From HT1-32 sp040219025 (GTDB lineage Bacteria; Pseudomonadota; Alphaproteobacteria; Rhodospirillales; HT1-32), in assembly GCA_040219025.1 (NCBI GenBank), contig JAVJTE010000020.1, positions 1,178,001 through 1,242,000 on the forward strand: a stretch of 64,000 nt of DNA. Direction: 5' to 3'. Positions 24,716 to 33,065 of this stretch are shown one piece after another; within the stretch, counting starts at the first letter, position 1; every line of letters starts with the position of its first letter. The notes below the pieces were generated by a model that saw only the letters and a program-made list of their open reading frames with translations, was not told where the DNA came from and did not search any database. A program made the translations under genes and the position numbers.

Positions 24716-25117
24716 TCAGTCAGAGACGCCGCTGTCGGCCCGCAGGCGGTCAATGGCGCGTCTTTCCTTTTTGGTCGGTCGCCCGGCCCCGGCATCACGC
24801 ACCGGCACCAGCGGTATTTCCGGTGACCGGATCACGCGGAGTTCCGGCGGATCAAGATCGTGATACAACAGCTGTGCTTCCGGTGCCGGACCACGCCGCT
24901 CGCCAAGTTTCTCAACCCTGATGATACGGATATGGTTGCCGAGGGGGAAGGTCAGGACATGCCCCGGACGGATCATGAAATGGGCTTTCGAGACGGTCGC
25001 GCCATCAATTCGCAGGTGACCCGCCGAGACGAATTTTGCGGCCAGTGTGCGGCTCTTGAAAAAGCGGGCATGCCAGAGCCACTTGTCGATGCGCAGTGTT
25101 TCTTCCGTCCCGGTCAT
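24716..25117 (-). CDS. S4-domain RNA-binding protein (Hsp15-like)
   Basis: A 133-residue protein with an N-terminal S4 RNA-binding domain (about 8-68; LRIDKWLWHARFFKSRTLAAK, then GHLRIDGATVSKAHFMIRPG) and a basic C-terminal tail (GRPTKKERRAIDRLR). It resembles Hsp15 (HslR), which binds stalled 50S subunits with nascent chains. Its start overlaps the stop of the upstream helicase gene by four bases (ATGA), so the pair is translationally coupled. That coupling suggests a shared role in RNA or ribosome quality control, an inference from context only. Confidence 0.88.
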   Translation of the reverse strand: MTGTEETLRIDKWLWHARFFKSRTLAAKFVSAGHLRIDGATVSKAHFMIRPGHVLTFPLGNHIRIIRVEKLGERRGPAPEAQLLYHDLDPPELRVIRSPEIPLVPVRDAGAGRPTKKERRAIDRLRADSGVSD

Positions 25118-27645
25118 TTACCGACAACTCCCTGAAGAATGGCAAAGGGTGAGTATGAGGCAGCGGGTGATTTCGGCTCCCGTCCTGCAGGCCGTCGCCG
25201 CTTTGGCTTGCGTTGCTGGCCCAGCGCACGGGGCGTGGCCGTGAAGATGATACCATCCTCCGTCGTCTGAGAGCGAAAGCCGATGGATTTCAGGATGGAG
25301 GCGACGGCGTCGAGACTTCCGCCCGCCAGTGAGGCCATCTCGGCAGTGGCCGGGAACGGGCCTTTCCAGCTGAGTTTCCGGGCGATGGCGGCAATCCGTT
25401 CCAGCATGTCGACGCGCAGGGCAAAGCCGTGGGCTTCATGTCGTATGGTGGCGAAGCCGAGGGCGTACCAGTAGTCCCGGCGGCCAAGGTCGGACAGATC
25501 AAACGAAACCCGCCCTTCCGGGGGCAGCAAAGCCGGCCCTTCGTCGTGGAAACAGCGCCAGAGCGCGGCGCGGGCCGTAATTGCCGCGGGTTTCAGCAGG
25601 GCCGGCATATAAATGGTTTCCAGCCCGAACCGTACCCCGAGACGTGCCAGCCCCTTGCGGTCCGGTTCAGACAGGTCTTGCCGGAGATCACGGACAGACC
25701 GGGAGGGCAGCGTGCCAAGTGCCTCGCTGAGCTGGTAGGCGAGACCACGGGCCGTGCCTTTGAGATCAGGTTCGCGGAGTTTCAGCAGGGGGGCCAGATT
25801 CCGTGTCAGATATCCGCTCAGCCAGTCCCGGAGAGTCCGGGTCACCTGTTCCCGGTCGCCGGCTTCAAACAGGTCGCTGTCATAGACCATGACATCCGGG
25901 GTCAGCAGATCATTACCGCGCGTCAGCCGGCCAATGCTGTCATCACCCCACAGGATGGTACCGTCGTCGGACAGCGAGAAACGGTCACTGTCGGCCTGGC
26001 CGATGGCATTGATACGGCGGCGGATTTCAAGACGAAGCGCCCGTCGTGCGGCGTTTGCGACGGTTCGTTTGCCACCCAGTGTCTCGGCCTCGTCCGCCCG
26101 GAACCGGAAACCGTCGAGCTGGCCGATATGATGGCCTTCCACGGTGACCGCACCGTCGCGGGCTACTGCCGCCAGCAGCGGAATATTCTCGTCGTCATTC
26201 AGGCGCTTGACCAGATGGGCTGTCCGCTTGTCAACAAACCGCTGGGTCAGGCGGTCATGCAGGGCATCGGAAAGCTTGTCTTCCACCACACGCGACCGTT
26301 CACGCCAGACCTCCGCATCCTTCAGCCAGTCATTACGATAGGCGACATAGGTCCAGGTACGGATACCGGCAATCCGGCCCATCAGGGTCGAAATATCCCC
26401 GTCATCACGATCCAGCCGGTCGATCTGTGTCGCCATCCAGTCCTCGGGCACAGCCCGTTCGCCATCGGCCAGCCAGTGGAACATCCGGGCGAGCATCCGG
26501 CCATGGGCCTCACCCATGACTTTCCGGAAGTCAGGTATCTGGCAGACATCCCAGAGCAGCCGGACAATTTCCGGATCATTTGCTATCTGACGGATATCCG
26601 GATCGCGGGCGAGAATCTGCAGGGCGACCAGATCGTCACCGTCCGGTGACCGCTGCAGTTCGCGTCGCGGCGGAGGAGCGGTCAGGCTGGTGAGCAGGCC
26701 GTCAACATTGCGGAAATCGAGGTCGGTGTTTCGCCAGTAAATCCGGCGTTCCGGGTCGAATTCATGGCTTTCGATACGGTCGACCAGATCAGCGTCGATT
26801 GGCGGGCAGTCGCCGGTTACACCGAACGTGCCGTCATTCATGCTGCGTCCGGCCCGTCCGGCGATCTGTGCCAGTTCCGGTGCGGCAAGATAGCGACGGC
26901 GGCGACCATCAAACTTTGCCAGACTGGCAAAGGCAACATGGTCAATGGCCATGTTCAGACCCATGCCGATGGCGTCCGTGGCGACAAGATAGTCGACCTC
27001 GCCCGCCTGGAACATTGCGACCTGGGCATTGCGGGTGCGCGGGCTGAGTGCGCCCATGACAATCGCCGCACCACCCCGCTGGCGGCGGATCAGTTCGGCG
27101 ATGGCATAGACATCGTCGATGGCAAAGGCCACGACCGCACAGCGGGGCGGAAGGCGGGAGATTTTCTTCGATCCGGCATAGCTCAGCGTCGACAGCCGGT
27201 TACGGGTCTCGAACACGGCGTCCGGTGCCAGTCGCCGGATCATCGGGCGCATTGTCTCGGCACCCAGGAACATGGTCTCCTGCCTGCCGCGGGCATGCAT
27301 CAGCCGGTCCGTGAAGATATGCCCGCGCTCGCGGTCGGCACAAAGCTGGATCTCGTCAATGGCGAGGAAATCCAGCGGCAGGTCGACCGGCATGGCTTCG
27401 ACCGTGCAGACATACCAGCGCGGCCGTTTCGGGATGATTTTCTCTTCGCCGGTGATCAGCGCAACCTGTCCGGGACCGCGAAGTTTGCAGATCCGGTCAT
27501 AGTTCTCGCGGGCGAGCAGGCGAAGCGGGAAGCCGATGACTCCGGTCGCGTGTCCAAGCATCCGCTCTATGGCCAGATGTGTCTTGCCTGTGTTGGTCGG
27601 ACCCAACACGGCGGTCACTACCGGGTTCTCACCGTTCATGTTCAA
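25114..27645 (-). CDS. Suv3-like ATP-dependent RNA helicase
   Basis: An 843-residue superfamily 2 helicase. Motif I is GPTNTGKTH (15-23), motif II DEIQ (97-100) and motif VI QIAGRAGR (near 270). The DEIQ box with the GPTNTGKT Walker A is diagnostic of the Suv3 family, known from the mitochondrial RNA degradosome. The region beyond 300 contains the helical Suv3 C-terminal part and a long extension of over 400 residues, ending in a basic tail (KPKRRRPAGREPK). The annotation in alphaproteobacteria is usually just helicase. Role in RNA turnover is inferred from the family. Confidence 0.88.
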   Translation of the reverse strand: MNMNGENPVVTAVLGPTNTGKTHLAIERMLGHATGVIGFPLRLLARENYDRICKLRGPGQVALITGEEKIIPKRPRWYVCTVEAMPVDLPLDFLAIDEIQLCADRERGHIFTDRLMHARGRQETMFLGAETMRPMIRRLAPDAVFETRNRLSTLSYAGSKKISRLPPRCAVVAFAIDDVYAIAELIRRQRGGAAIVMGALSPRTRNAQVAMFQAGEVDYLVATDAIGMGLNMAIDHVAFASLAKFDGRRRRYLAAPELAQIAGRAGRSMNDGTFGVTGDCPPIDADLVDRIESHEFDPERRIYWRNTDLDFRNVDGLLTSLTAPPPRRELQRSPDGDDLVALQILARDPDIRQIANDPEIVRLLWDVCQIPDFRKVMGEAHGRMLARMFHWLADGERAVPEDWMATQIDRLDRDDGDISTLMGRIAGIRTWTYVAYRNDWLKDAEVWRERSRVVEDKLSDALHDRLTQRFVDKRTAHLVKRLNDDENIPLLAAVARDGAVTVEGHHIGQLDGFRFRADEAETLGGKRTVANAARRALRLEIRRRINAIGQADSDRFSLSDDGTILWGDDSIGRLTRGNDLLTPDVMVYDSDLFEAGDREQVTRTLRDWLSGYLTRNLAPLLKLREPDLKGTARGLAYQLSEALGTLPSRSVRDLRQDLSEPDRKGLARLGVRFGLETIYMPALLKPAAITARAALWRCFHDEGPALLPPEGRVSFDLSDLGRRDYWYALGFATIRHEAHGFALRVDMLERIAAIARKLSWKGPFPATAEMASLAGGSLDAVASILKSIGFRSQTTEDGIIFTATPRALGQQRKPKRRRPAGREPKSPAASYSPFAILQGVVGK

Positions 27646-27769
27646 ACCCTTGCCGGTTTCGGTTCGTCATTCAATAATTTCGTGGCAATCGATTGATATA
27701 CAAGGGCTGAAGCGTTGCGAATTCCTGTTGCAGCATCCGCATTCTGGCCCGGCGCCTGATATCGAGTCG

Positions 27770-27815
27770 ATGACGGGATGATACTTCTGAATTATGATAT
27801 TGCGAGTCATTTGCA
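27770..27815 (+). promoter_or_regulatory. Promoter with Fur-like box for the iron-type ABC operon
   Basis: ATGACG (27770-27775), 17 bases, then TATGAT (27793-27798) makes a reasonable sigma-70 promoter predicting a start near 27805. The palindrome TGCGAGTCATTTGCA (27801-27815), followed by another TTTGCA, overlaps that start and resembles alphaproteobacterial Fur-type operators rich in TGC/GCA ends. Repression under iron sufficiency is inferred. Confidence 0.45.
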
Positions 27816-27867
27816 TTTGCATTAATGATCTCCACCGAGTTCACAGATTACACCCCGGAGATTAAAT

Positions 27868-28998
27868 ATGAACGGATCAGGTCGCTTCTTCAGAAGCCTC
27901 ACACTTGCTGCGGGAGCCATGCTGCTCTCGGTTGCCGCACAGGCTGCGGACGTCACCGATGTTGCCGGTCGCACGGTGACGGTCAACACCCCGGTGAAAC
28001 GCATCATCCTTGGTGAGGGCCGCCAGATCTATGCCATTGCGCCGCTGGAGAGGGAAAACCCGTTCGGGCATGTGGTCGGCTGGAAAGACGACATGATTCT
28101 GTATGATCCGGATGCCTACCGGAAATATCTCGCAAAGTTCCCGGCCCTTGCCGATATGACGAATTTCGGCAGTCCCTATGCGGCTGATTTCAGTGTCGAG
28201 AAGGCGATTGCCGTCGATGCCGATCTGGTCATTCTGAATCTCGGCGAATACATGAAGGCGCAGGAGACCGGCATCATTGAAAAGCTGGAGAAGGCGGGTA
28301 TCCCGGTGGTCTTCATCGATTTCCGCCAGCGCCCGACGCAGAACACCGTACCCAGCATTCAGCTTCTGGGGCGGCTGCTTGGCAGGGAACAGGAAGCGCA
28401 GGCCTTTAACGATTTCTATCTGAAACAGATGCGCCTCGTCTATACGCGGACCGTCGACAAGCCGGAAGACAAGAAGCCGCTGGTCTTTGTTGAGCGCGCG
28501 GCCGGCTACAATCCGAACAAATGCTGCAGCACATTCGGGTCCGCCAATCTTGGCCGTCTGGTTGAGGAAGCCGGGGGCAGGAACTGGGGGTCAACCATGT
28601 TCACCGGGTTCAGCGGCAACATCAATCCGGAGCAGCTGTTTGTAACGGACCCGGACATCATCATCGGCACTGGTGCAAACTGGTCAGAAGCGGTGCCTGA
28701 CACGACGGCGGTTCTGCTGGGCTATGAAGCTGATATGGCGATGGCGCAGGAGCGGATGGCCGCGCTGGCGTCCCGTCCGGGCTGGGAAACCCTGAAAGCG
28801 GTGAAGACGAAGCAGTTCTATTCGATGTATCACCAGTTTTATAACAACCCCTATCATTTCGTTGCCGTACAGGCTTTCGCGAAATGGTTCTACCCGGAGG
28901 ACTTCCGGGACATCGATCCGAACGCGACGATGACAGAACTGCATGACAGGTTCCTGCCGATCAGCAACGAAGGCCTGTTCTGGGCACAACTTCAGTAG
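27868..28998 (+). CDS. ABC transporter substrate-binding protein, iron/cobalamin type
   Basis: A 376-residue periplasmic binding protein of the type III (helical backbone) class. It has a signal peptide cleaved after VAAQAA, then DVTDVAGRTVTVNTPVKRII, the usual N-terminal signature of siderophore, haem or vitamin B12 binding proteins. Two lobes are joined by the long helix around 170-200. The C-terminal segment YNNPYHFVAVQAFAKWFYPEDF is typical of FecB/FhuD-like iron binders. No TonB receptor or siderophore gene lies nearby, so the ligand is uncertain. First gene of a three-gene importer. Confidence 0.9.
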   Translation: MNGSGRFFRSLTLAAGAMLLSVAAQAADVTDVAGRTVTVNTPVKRIILGEGRQIYAIAPLERENPFGHVVGWKDDMILYDPDAYRKYLAKFPALADMTNFGSPYAADFSVEKAIAVDADLVILNLGEYMKAQETGIIEKLEKAGIPVVFIDFRQRPTQNTVPSIQLLGRLLGREQEAQAFNDFYLKQMRLVYTRTVDKPEDKKPLVFVERAAGYNPNKCCSTFGSANLGRLVEEAGGRNWGSTMFTGFSGNINPEQLFVTDPDIIIGTGANWSEAVPDTTAVLLGYEADMAMAQERMAALASRPGWETLKAVKTKQFYSMYHQFYNNPYHFVAVQAFAKWFYPEDFRDIDPNATMTELHDRFLPISNEGLFWAQLQ

Positions 28999-29008
28999 AC
29001 GGACCCCC

Positions 29009-29035
29009 GACCCGCCGGGAATCTTCCGGCGGGTC
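29009..29035 (+). terminator. Intra-operon hairpin between binding protein and permease
   Basis: A perfect 10-bp stem, GACCCGCCGG and CCGGCGGGTC, with a seven-base loop lies 11 bases after the binding-protein stop and 23 before the permease start. There is no T-tract. In ABC importers such hairpins often stabilise the upstream message so that the binding protein exceeds the membrane parts; that role is inferred. Confidence 0.5.
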
Positions 29036-29057
29036 GACCTGTTTCAGGGACAGAACC

Positions 29058-30110
29058 ATGACCGACTTCATTGAAACAACCGGCAGCGGTTATCGTCTGA
29101 CCGTTCGCCGCCGAACCCTGATTCTGACTGGCGGCCTGCTTGCGCTGCTGGCCGCCTTGCTTGCCGATCTGTTTATCGGTCCGGGCAACTTCAGCCCGCT
29201 GACGGTCATCGGTACCTTATTTGATCCGGCGTCTCATGGCGTGCGGATGGAGGTTATTGTCTGGGATCTGCGCCTTCCTGTGGCACTGACGGCCCTGCTG
29301 GTCGGTGTGATGCTGGGGATCGCCGGTGCACAGATGCAGACCATCCTGGGCAACCCGCTGGCAGATCCCTTTACACTCGGCATCTCGTCAGCCGCCAGTT
29401 TCGGGGCGGCACTCGCCATCGTTCTGGGTATCGGTCTGATCCCGGTTGCCGGGCATCTGCTGGTGACGGCAAATGCCTTCCTGTTCGCCCTGCTCACCTC
29501 GGGGATGCTCTATTTCATCACCCGGGTGCGGGGAGTGAATGCAGAGACGATGATTCTGGTCGGCATTGCCCTGCTGTTCACCTTCAACTCGCTGCTGGCA
29601 CTGCTTCAGTATGGCGCGTCCGAGACGCAGTTGCAGCAGGTTGTGTTCTGGATGATGGGCAGTCTGGGGCGCGCAAGCTGGCCGAAGATTTTTGGCGCAG
29701 TTGCCCTGCTGGCTGTGGTTCTGCCGCTGATGCTGCATCGCCGCTGGGCGCTGACGGCGCTGCGGCTTGGTGACGACAAGGCGGCCAGTCTCGGCGTCAA
29801 TGTGGTGCGGCTTCGTATCGAAATGCTGGTCTGTATCTCGCTGCTGGCGGCGACCTCCGTCTCCTTCGTCGGTACGGTCGGCTTTGTCGGTCTGGTCGGC
29901 CCGCATATTGCCCGCATTCTGGTTGGTGAGGACCAGCGTTTCTTCCTGCCGTTATCCGGTCTTTGCGGCGGGTTGATCCTGTCGATTGCCTCAACCGTCT
30001 CGAAGGCCATCCAGCCCGGGGTGATCTATCCCATCGGAATCATCACGTCGCTGATCGGCATTCCCTTTTTCATCAGCCTGGTCATGAAATCCCGCAGGAG
30101 ACTCTGGTAA
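29058..30110 (+). CDS. FecCD-family ABC transporter permease
   Basis: A 350-residue inner-membrane permease of the BtuC/FecCD family, with about ten transmembrane helices. Family signatures include RLPVALTALLVGVMLGIAGA, the GNPLADPFTLGISSAASFGA stretch, and the coupling-helix region near GFVGLVGPHIARILVGEDQR. It forms the homodimeric channel for the iron or corrinoid complex delivered by the preceding binding protein. The stop TAA shares its last A with the ATG of the ATPase gene (TAATG), so translation is coupled. Confidence 0.94.
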   Translation: MTDFIETTGSGYRLTVRRRTLILTGGLLALLAALLADLFIGPGNFSPLTVIGTLFDPASHGVRMEVIVWDLRLPVALTALLVGVMLGIAGAQMQTILGNPLADPFTLGISSAASFGAALAIVLGIGLIPVAGHLLVTANAFLFALLTSGMLYFITRVRGVNAETMILVGIALLFTFNSLLALLQYGASETQLQQVVFWMMGSLGRASWPKIFGAVALLAVVLPLMLHRRWALTALRLGDDKAASLGVNVVRLRIEMLVCISLLAATSVSFVGTVGFVGLVGPHIARILVGEDQRFFLPLSGLCGGLILSIASTVSKAIQPGVIYPIGIITSLIGIPFFISLVMKSRRRLW

Positions 30111-30904
30111 TGACGCTGAATATCAGTGAACTGAGTGCCGCTTACGGTACGCATCGCGTTCTTGATGATGTCACCATCAATCATCTGAAACCGGGTGAGG
30201 TGATTGCAATCATCGGCCCGAATGCTGCGGGCAAGTCGACCCTGTTCCGGACAATCGCCGGGCTGGTCAGGCCGCTGTCCGGGCAGATCTGCTTTGCCGG
30301 TCAGGATGTGGCCGACATGCCCCCGGCTGAACGCGCCGCGCATATCTTTTATATGCCGCAGGTCTTCGCGATGAATGCGGTCCTCAGCGTTTTCGAGGTG
30401 GTCTTGCTGGCCCTGAAGCAATCAGGCCGGGCAAAGGTCTCGTCTGATGATATCGGAACGGTGGAGCAGGCGCTGGACCGCCTCGGGATATCCCGTCTGG
30501 CGGACCGGATCGTCAGCGAACTGAGTGGCGGCCAGCAGCAACTTGTCTCCATTGCACAGGCGCTGGTGCGGGCCCCGTCGGTGATGTTGCTGGATGAGCC
30601 GACAAGTGCGCTGGACCTTCGGCATCAGATCGATGTGCTGCAACGGGTCGGTGCGGCAACCCGGGAGCGCGGATCGGTCAGTCTGGTGGCGCTGCATGAC
30701 CTTAACCTGGCAGCCCGGTTTGCAGACCGGATTATCCTGATGGGGCAGGGTCGGGTGGTCAGTGACGGCAGTCCTGTCGATGTGCTGTCTTCCTCCCGGA
30801 TTCAGGAAATCTACGGCGTCTCCGTCGAGACCGGATTCACCGCCTCCGGACAGCTCTATGTGGCACCGCTGGATACCATGCCGGCGGCAGTTGCGGCCGA
30901 GTAA
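30110..30904 (+). CDS. ABC transporter ATP-binding protein, iron/cobalamin type
   Basis: The 264-residue ATPase of the importer. Walker A is GPNAAGKST, the Q-loop lies at YMPQVFAM, the signature is LSGGQQQL, Walker B is VMLLDEP, and the switch His is in VALHDLNLAARF, a motif seen in FecE/BtuD/HmuV-type ATPases. The ATG at 30110 overlaps the permease stop by one base. The frame is open further upstream, but that stretch is the permease gene in another frame and is not used. Confidence 0.94.
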   Translation: MTLNISELSAAYGTHRVLDDVTINHLKPGEVIAIIGPNAAGKSTLFRTIAGLVRPLSGQICFAGQDVADMPPAERAAHIFYMPQVFAMNAVLSVFEVVLLALKQSGRAKVSSDDIGTVEQALDRLGISRLADRIVSELSGGQQQLVSIAQALVRAPSVMLLDEPTSALDLRHQIDVLQRVGAATRERGSVSLVALHDLNLAARFADRIILMGQGRVVSDGSPVDVLSSSRIQEIYGVSVETGFTASGQLYVAPLDTMPAAVAAE

Positions 30905-30919
30905 GCGAAAAACCTGCGC

Positions 30920-30948
30920 CTTGCGCTCCCGCGTCATTGAATCCATAT
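30920..30948 (+). promoter_or_regulatory. Possible heat-shock (sigma-32) promoter of htpG
   Basis: CTTGCG (30920-30925), 17 bases, then CCATAT (30943-30948) resembles the sigma-32 pattern CTTG-N-CCxATxT, and the element lies 44 bases before the htpG start. Agreement with consensus is partial, so this is a suggestion supported by the heat-shock nature of the gene. Confidence 0.35.
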
Positions 30949-30991
30949 CTGGCCAGCCGTTTGGCACGACGACTAACAAGGAATGGAATTC

Positions 30992-32854
30992 ATGGCCAAA
31001 TCGAAGCTTAAATTCAAAGCCGAGACAGCGAAGCTGCTCGATATCGTTATCAACTCGCTTTACTCCGACAAGGATATCTTCCTGCGGGAACTGATCTCCA
31101 ACGCCTCGGATGCCTGCGACAAATTGCGGTACGAAGCGCTGACCAATGAGGCGCTGCTCGAAGGTGACGGTGATCTGAAACTGCGGTTGTCCGTCGACAA
31201 GGAAGCGGGAACCATCACGCTGGCCGATAACGGTATCGGCATGAACCGGAGTGATCTGGTTGAGAACCTTGGCACCATTGCGAAATCCGGCACGGAAGTT
31301 TTCCGCAAGGCGATTGAAAGCGGCGAGGACAAGAGTGTCGCCCTGATCGGCCAGTTCGGTGTCGGCTTCTATTCCGCTTTCATGGTGGCCGATAAGGTCG
31401 AGGTGAAATCCCGGAAGGCCGGCGACAGTGAAGGCTGGATCTGGACATCGGAAGGTGCGGGCACCTTCACCGTCGACAGCGCACCGGATGCCACCCGCGG
31501 GGCGGAAATCACCCTGCATCTTCGCGACAGTGCGGAGGCTTATCTCGACCCGTTCAAGCTGCGCCAGATCGTGAAGACCTATTCAGATCACATCGCGCTG
31601 CCCATCGTGATGGCGGGTGAAGACGGTGAGGACGAGACCCTGAACACGGCCTCGGCGATCTGGACCCGGTCGCAGAGCGAGATTTCAGCCGATGATTACA
31701 GGGAATTCTACAACCATGTCGGCCGGACCATGGATGATCCGTGGCTCACGATGCACAACAAGGTTGAAGGTGTCATCGAATATACGAACCTGCTGTTCGT
31801 ACCGACCGAAAAGCCGTTCGATCTGTTCGAGGCTGAACGCAAACAGCATCTGAAACTTTATGTCCGCCGCGTCTTCATCACCGATGACTGCCCGGAGCTG
31901 CTGCCTGCCTATATGCGTTTCGTGCGGGGCGTGGTTGATTCGCAGGACCTGCCGCTGAATGTCAGCCGCGAGACGCTGCAGGCCAATCCGGTGATCGCCA
32001 AGATCAAGTCCGGTCTGGTGAAGCGTATTCTGGGCGAGCTGAAAAAGAAGGCCGAGAAGGCCCCGGAAGAATATGCCAAATTCTGGGGTAATTTCGGCGC
32101 CCTGATGAAGGAAGGTCTCTACGAAGACTATACCAGCCGTGATGATCTGCTGGCGCTGGCCCGGTTCCGCACCACCGGCTCTGATGAGCTGGTTTCGCTG
32201 GCGGACTATGTTGGCCGCATGAAGGAAGGTCAGGACCAGATTTTCTACATCTCCGGTGATGACACGGACTCAATCCATCTCAGCCCGCAGCTTGAAGGCT
32301 TCAGGGCGAAAGGCGTTGAGGTGCTGTTGCTGACCGATCCGGTTGATGAATTCTGGATTCCCTCGGTCGGTGTCTATGAAGGCAAGGCCTTCACCTCCGT
32401 GACCCGTGGCGCCTCCGGCCTCGACAAGATCACCTCCGGCGACGGGGACAAGGCGGAAGACGACAAGGCCGATACGCCGGACACCGCAATGCTGATCGCC
32501 CGTTTCAAGGTCGCGCTTGGCGAGCAGGTGAAGGATATCCGTGCCTCGACGCGCCTGACCAACAGCGCCTGTTGCCTGGTCGCCGACGAAGGCGATGCGG
32601 ATATGCACCTTGAACGGCTGCTCCGCCGACATAATCAGGTCGAGAAACAGTCGAGCCGGATCTTCGAGATCAATCCGAAACATCCGATGATCAGACGCCT
32701 CGGCGAGATCGTTGAAACCCGGCCCGACAATGTCGATGAAGCGGCCCGTCTGCTGCTCGATCAGGCCCGTATCGTTGAAGGCGAGACCGTCACCGATCCG
32801 GTGGCCTTTGCCAAGCGACTGACCGACATGATGACCCGCGGTCTGGCGGGATAG
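30992..32854 (+). CDS. htpG: Chaperone HtpG (Hsp90)
   Basis: A 620-residue bacterial Hsp90: an ATP-driven cytosolic chaperone acting on late folding intermediates. N-terminal GHKL ATPase domain with SLYSDKDIFLRELISNASDA, the ATP-binding DNGIGM, and the lid region IGQFGVGFYSAFMVAD. Middle domain with NVSRETLQANPVI. C-terminal dimerisation domain ending near DMMTRGLAG. The ATG at 30992 is chosen because AAGGA ends nine bases upstream; the ATG at 30983 directly abuts that sequence and could not use it. Confidence 0.98.
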   Translation: MAKSKLKFKAETAKLLDIVINSLYSDKDIFLRELISNASDACDKLRYEALTNEALLEGDGDLKLRLSVDKEAGTITLADNGIGMNRSDLVENLGTIAKSGTEVFRKAIESGEDKSVALIGQFGVGFYSAFMVADKVEVKSRKAGDSEGWIWTSEGAGTFTVDSAPDATRGAEITLHLRDSAEAYLDPFKLRQIVKTYSDHIALPIVMAGEDGEDETLNTASAIWTRSQSEISADDYREFYNHVGRTMDDPWLTMHNKVEGVIEYTNLLFVPTEKPFDLFEAERKQHLKLYVRRVFITDDCPELLPAYMRFVRGVVDSQDLPLNVSRETLQANPVIAKIKSGLVKRILGELKKKAEKAPEEYAKFWGNFGALMKEGLYEDYTSRDDLLALARFRTTGSDELVSLADYVGRMKEGQDQIFYISGDDTDSIHLSPQLEGFRAKGVEVLLLTDPVDEFWIPSVGVYEGKAFTSVTRGASGLDKITSGDGDKAEDDKADTPDTAMLIARFKVALGEQVKDIRASTRLTNSACCLVADEGDADMHLERLLRRHNQVEKQSSRIFEINPKHPMIRRLGEIVETRPDNVDEAARLLLDQARIVEGETVTDPVAFAKRLTDMMTRGLAG

Positions 32855-32882
32855 AGCCCGGAACTTTCCGATGTGGTTCGCA

Positions 32883-32977
32883 ATCCTTCGAGACGGGCTT
32901 TCAGCCCTCCTCAGGATGAGGCCGTTTTAAAACCGCCCTTCATCCTGAGGAGCCTGCATCGCAGGCGTCTCAAGGAT
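32883..32977. repeat. REP-like palindromic repeat, copy 3
   Basis: Outer arms ATCCTTCGAGACG and CGTCTCAAGGAT (one base deleted on the right); inner arms CTCCTCAGGATGA and TCATCCTGAGGAG. Side hairpins are GGCT-TTC-AGCC on the left and CCTGC-ATC-GCAGG on the right, different in sequence from those of copy 2 but again self-complementary. It lies 28 bases after the htpG stop. The remaining 88 bases up to betB hold only the RBS. Confidence 0.88.
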
Positions 32978-33065
32978 AGCCGTTAAACCCCGTCCAGCCT
33001 CCCCGCACAACTTGCATCCCCCGGCAGGCCCGCGCATTTTGCCGGGGCAGCAGCAGGAGCAGATC

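Noticed and set aside
25429..26649. Plus-strand open frame (406 codons) opposite the Suv3-like helicase
   Set aside because: The minus-strand helicase has all helicase motifs; the plus-strand product shows no family features.
29963..30109. Upstream extension of the importer ATPase gene
   Set aside because: The extra 49 codons read the permease gene in a different frame, and the TAATG overlap at 30108-30112 marks the true start.
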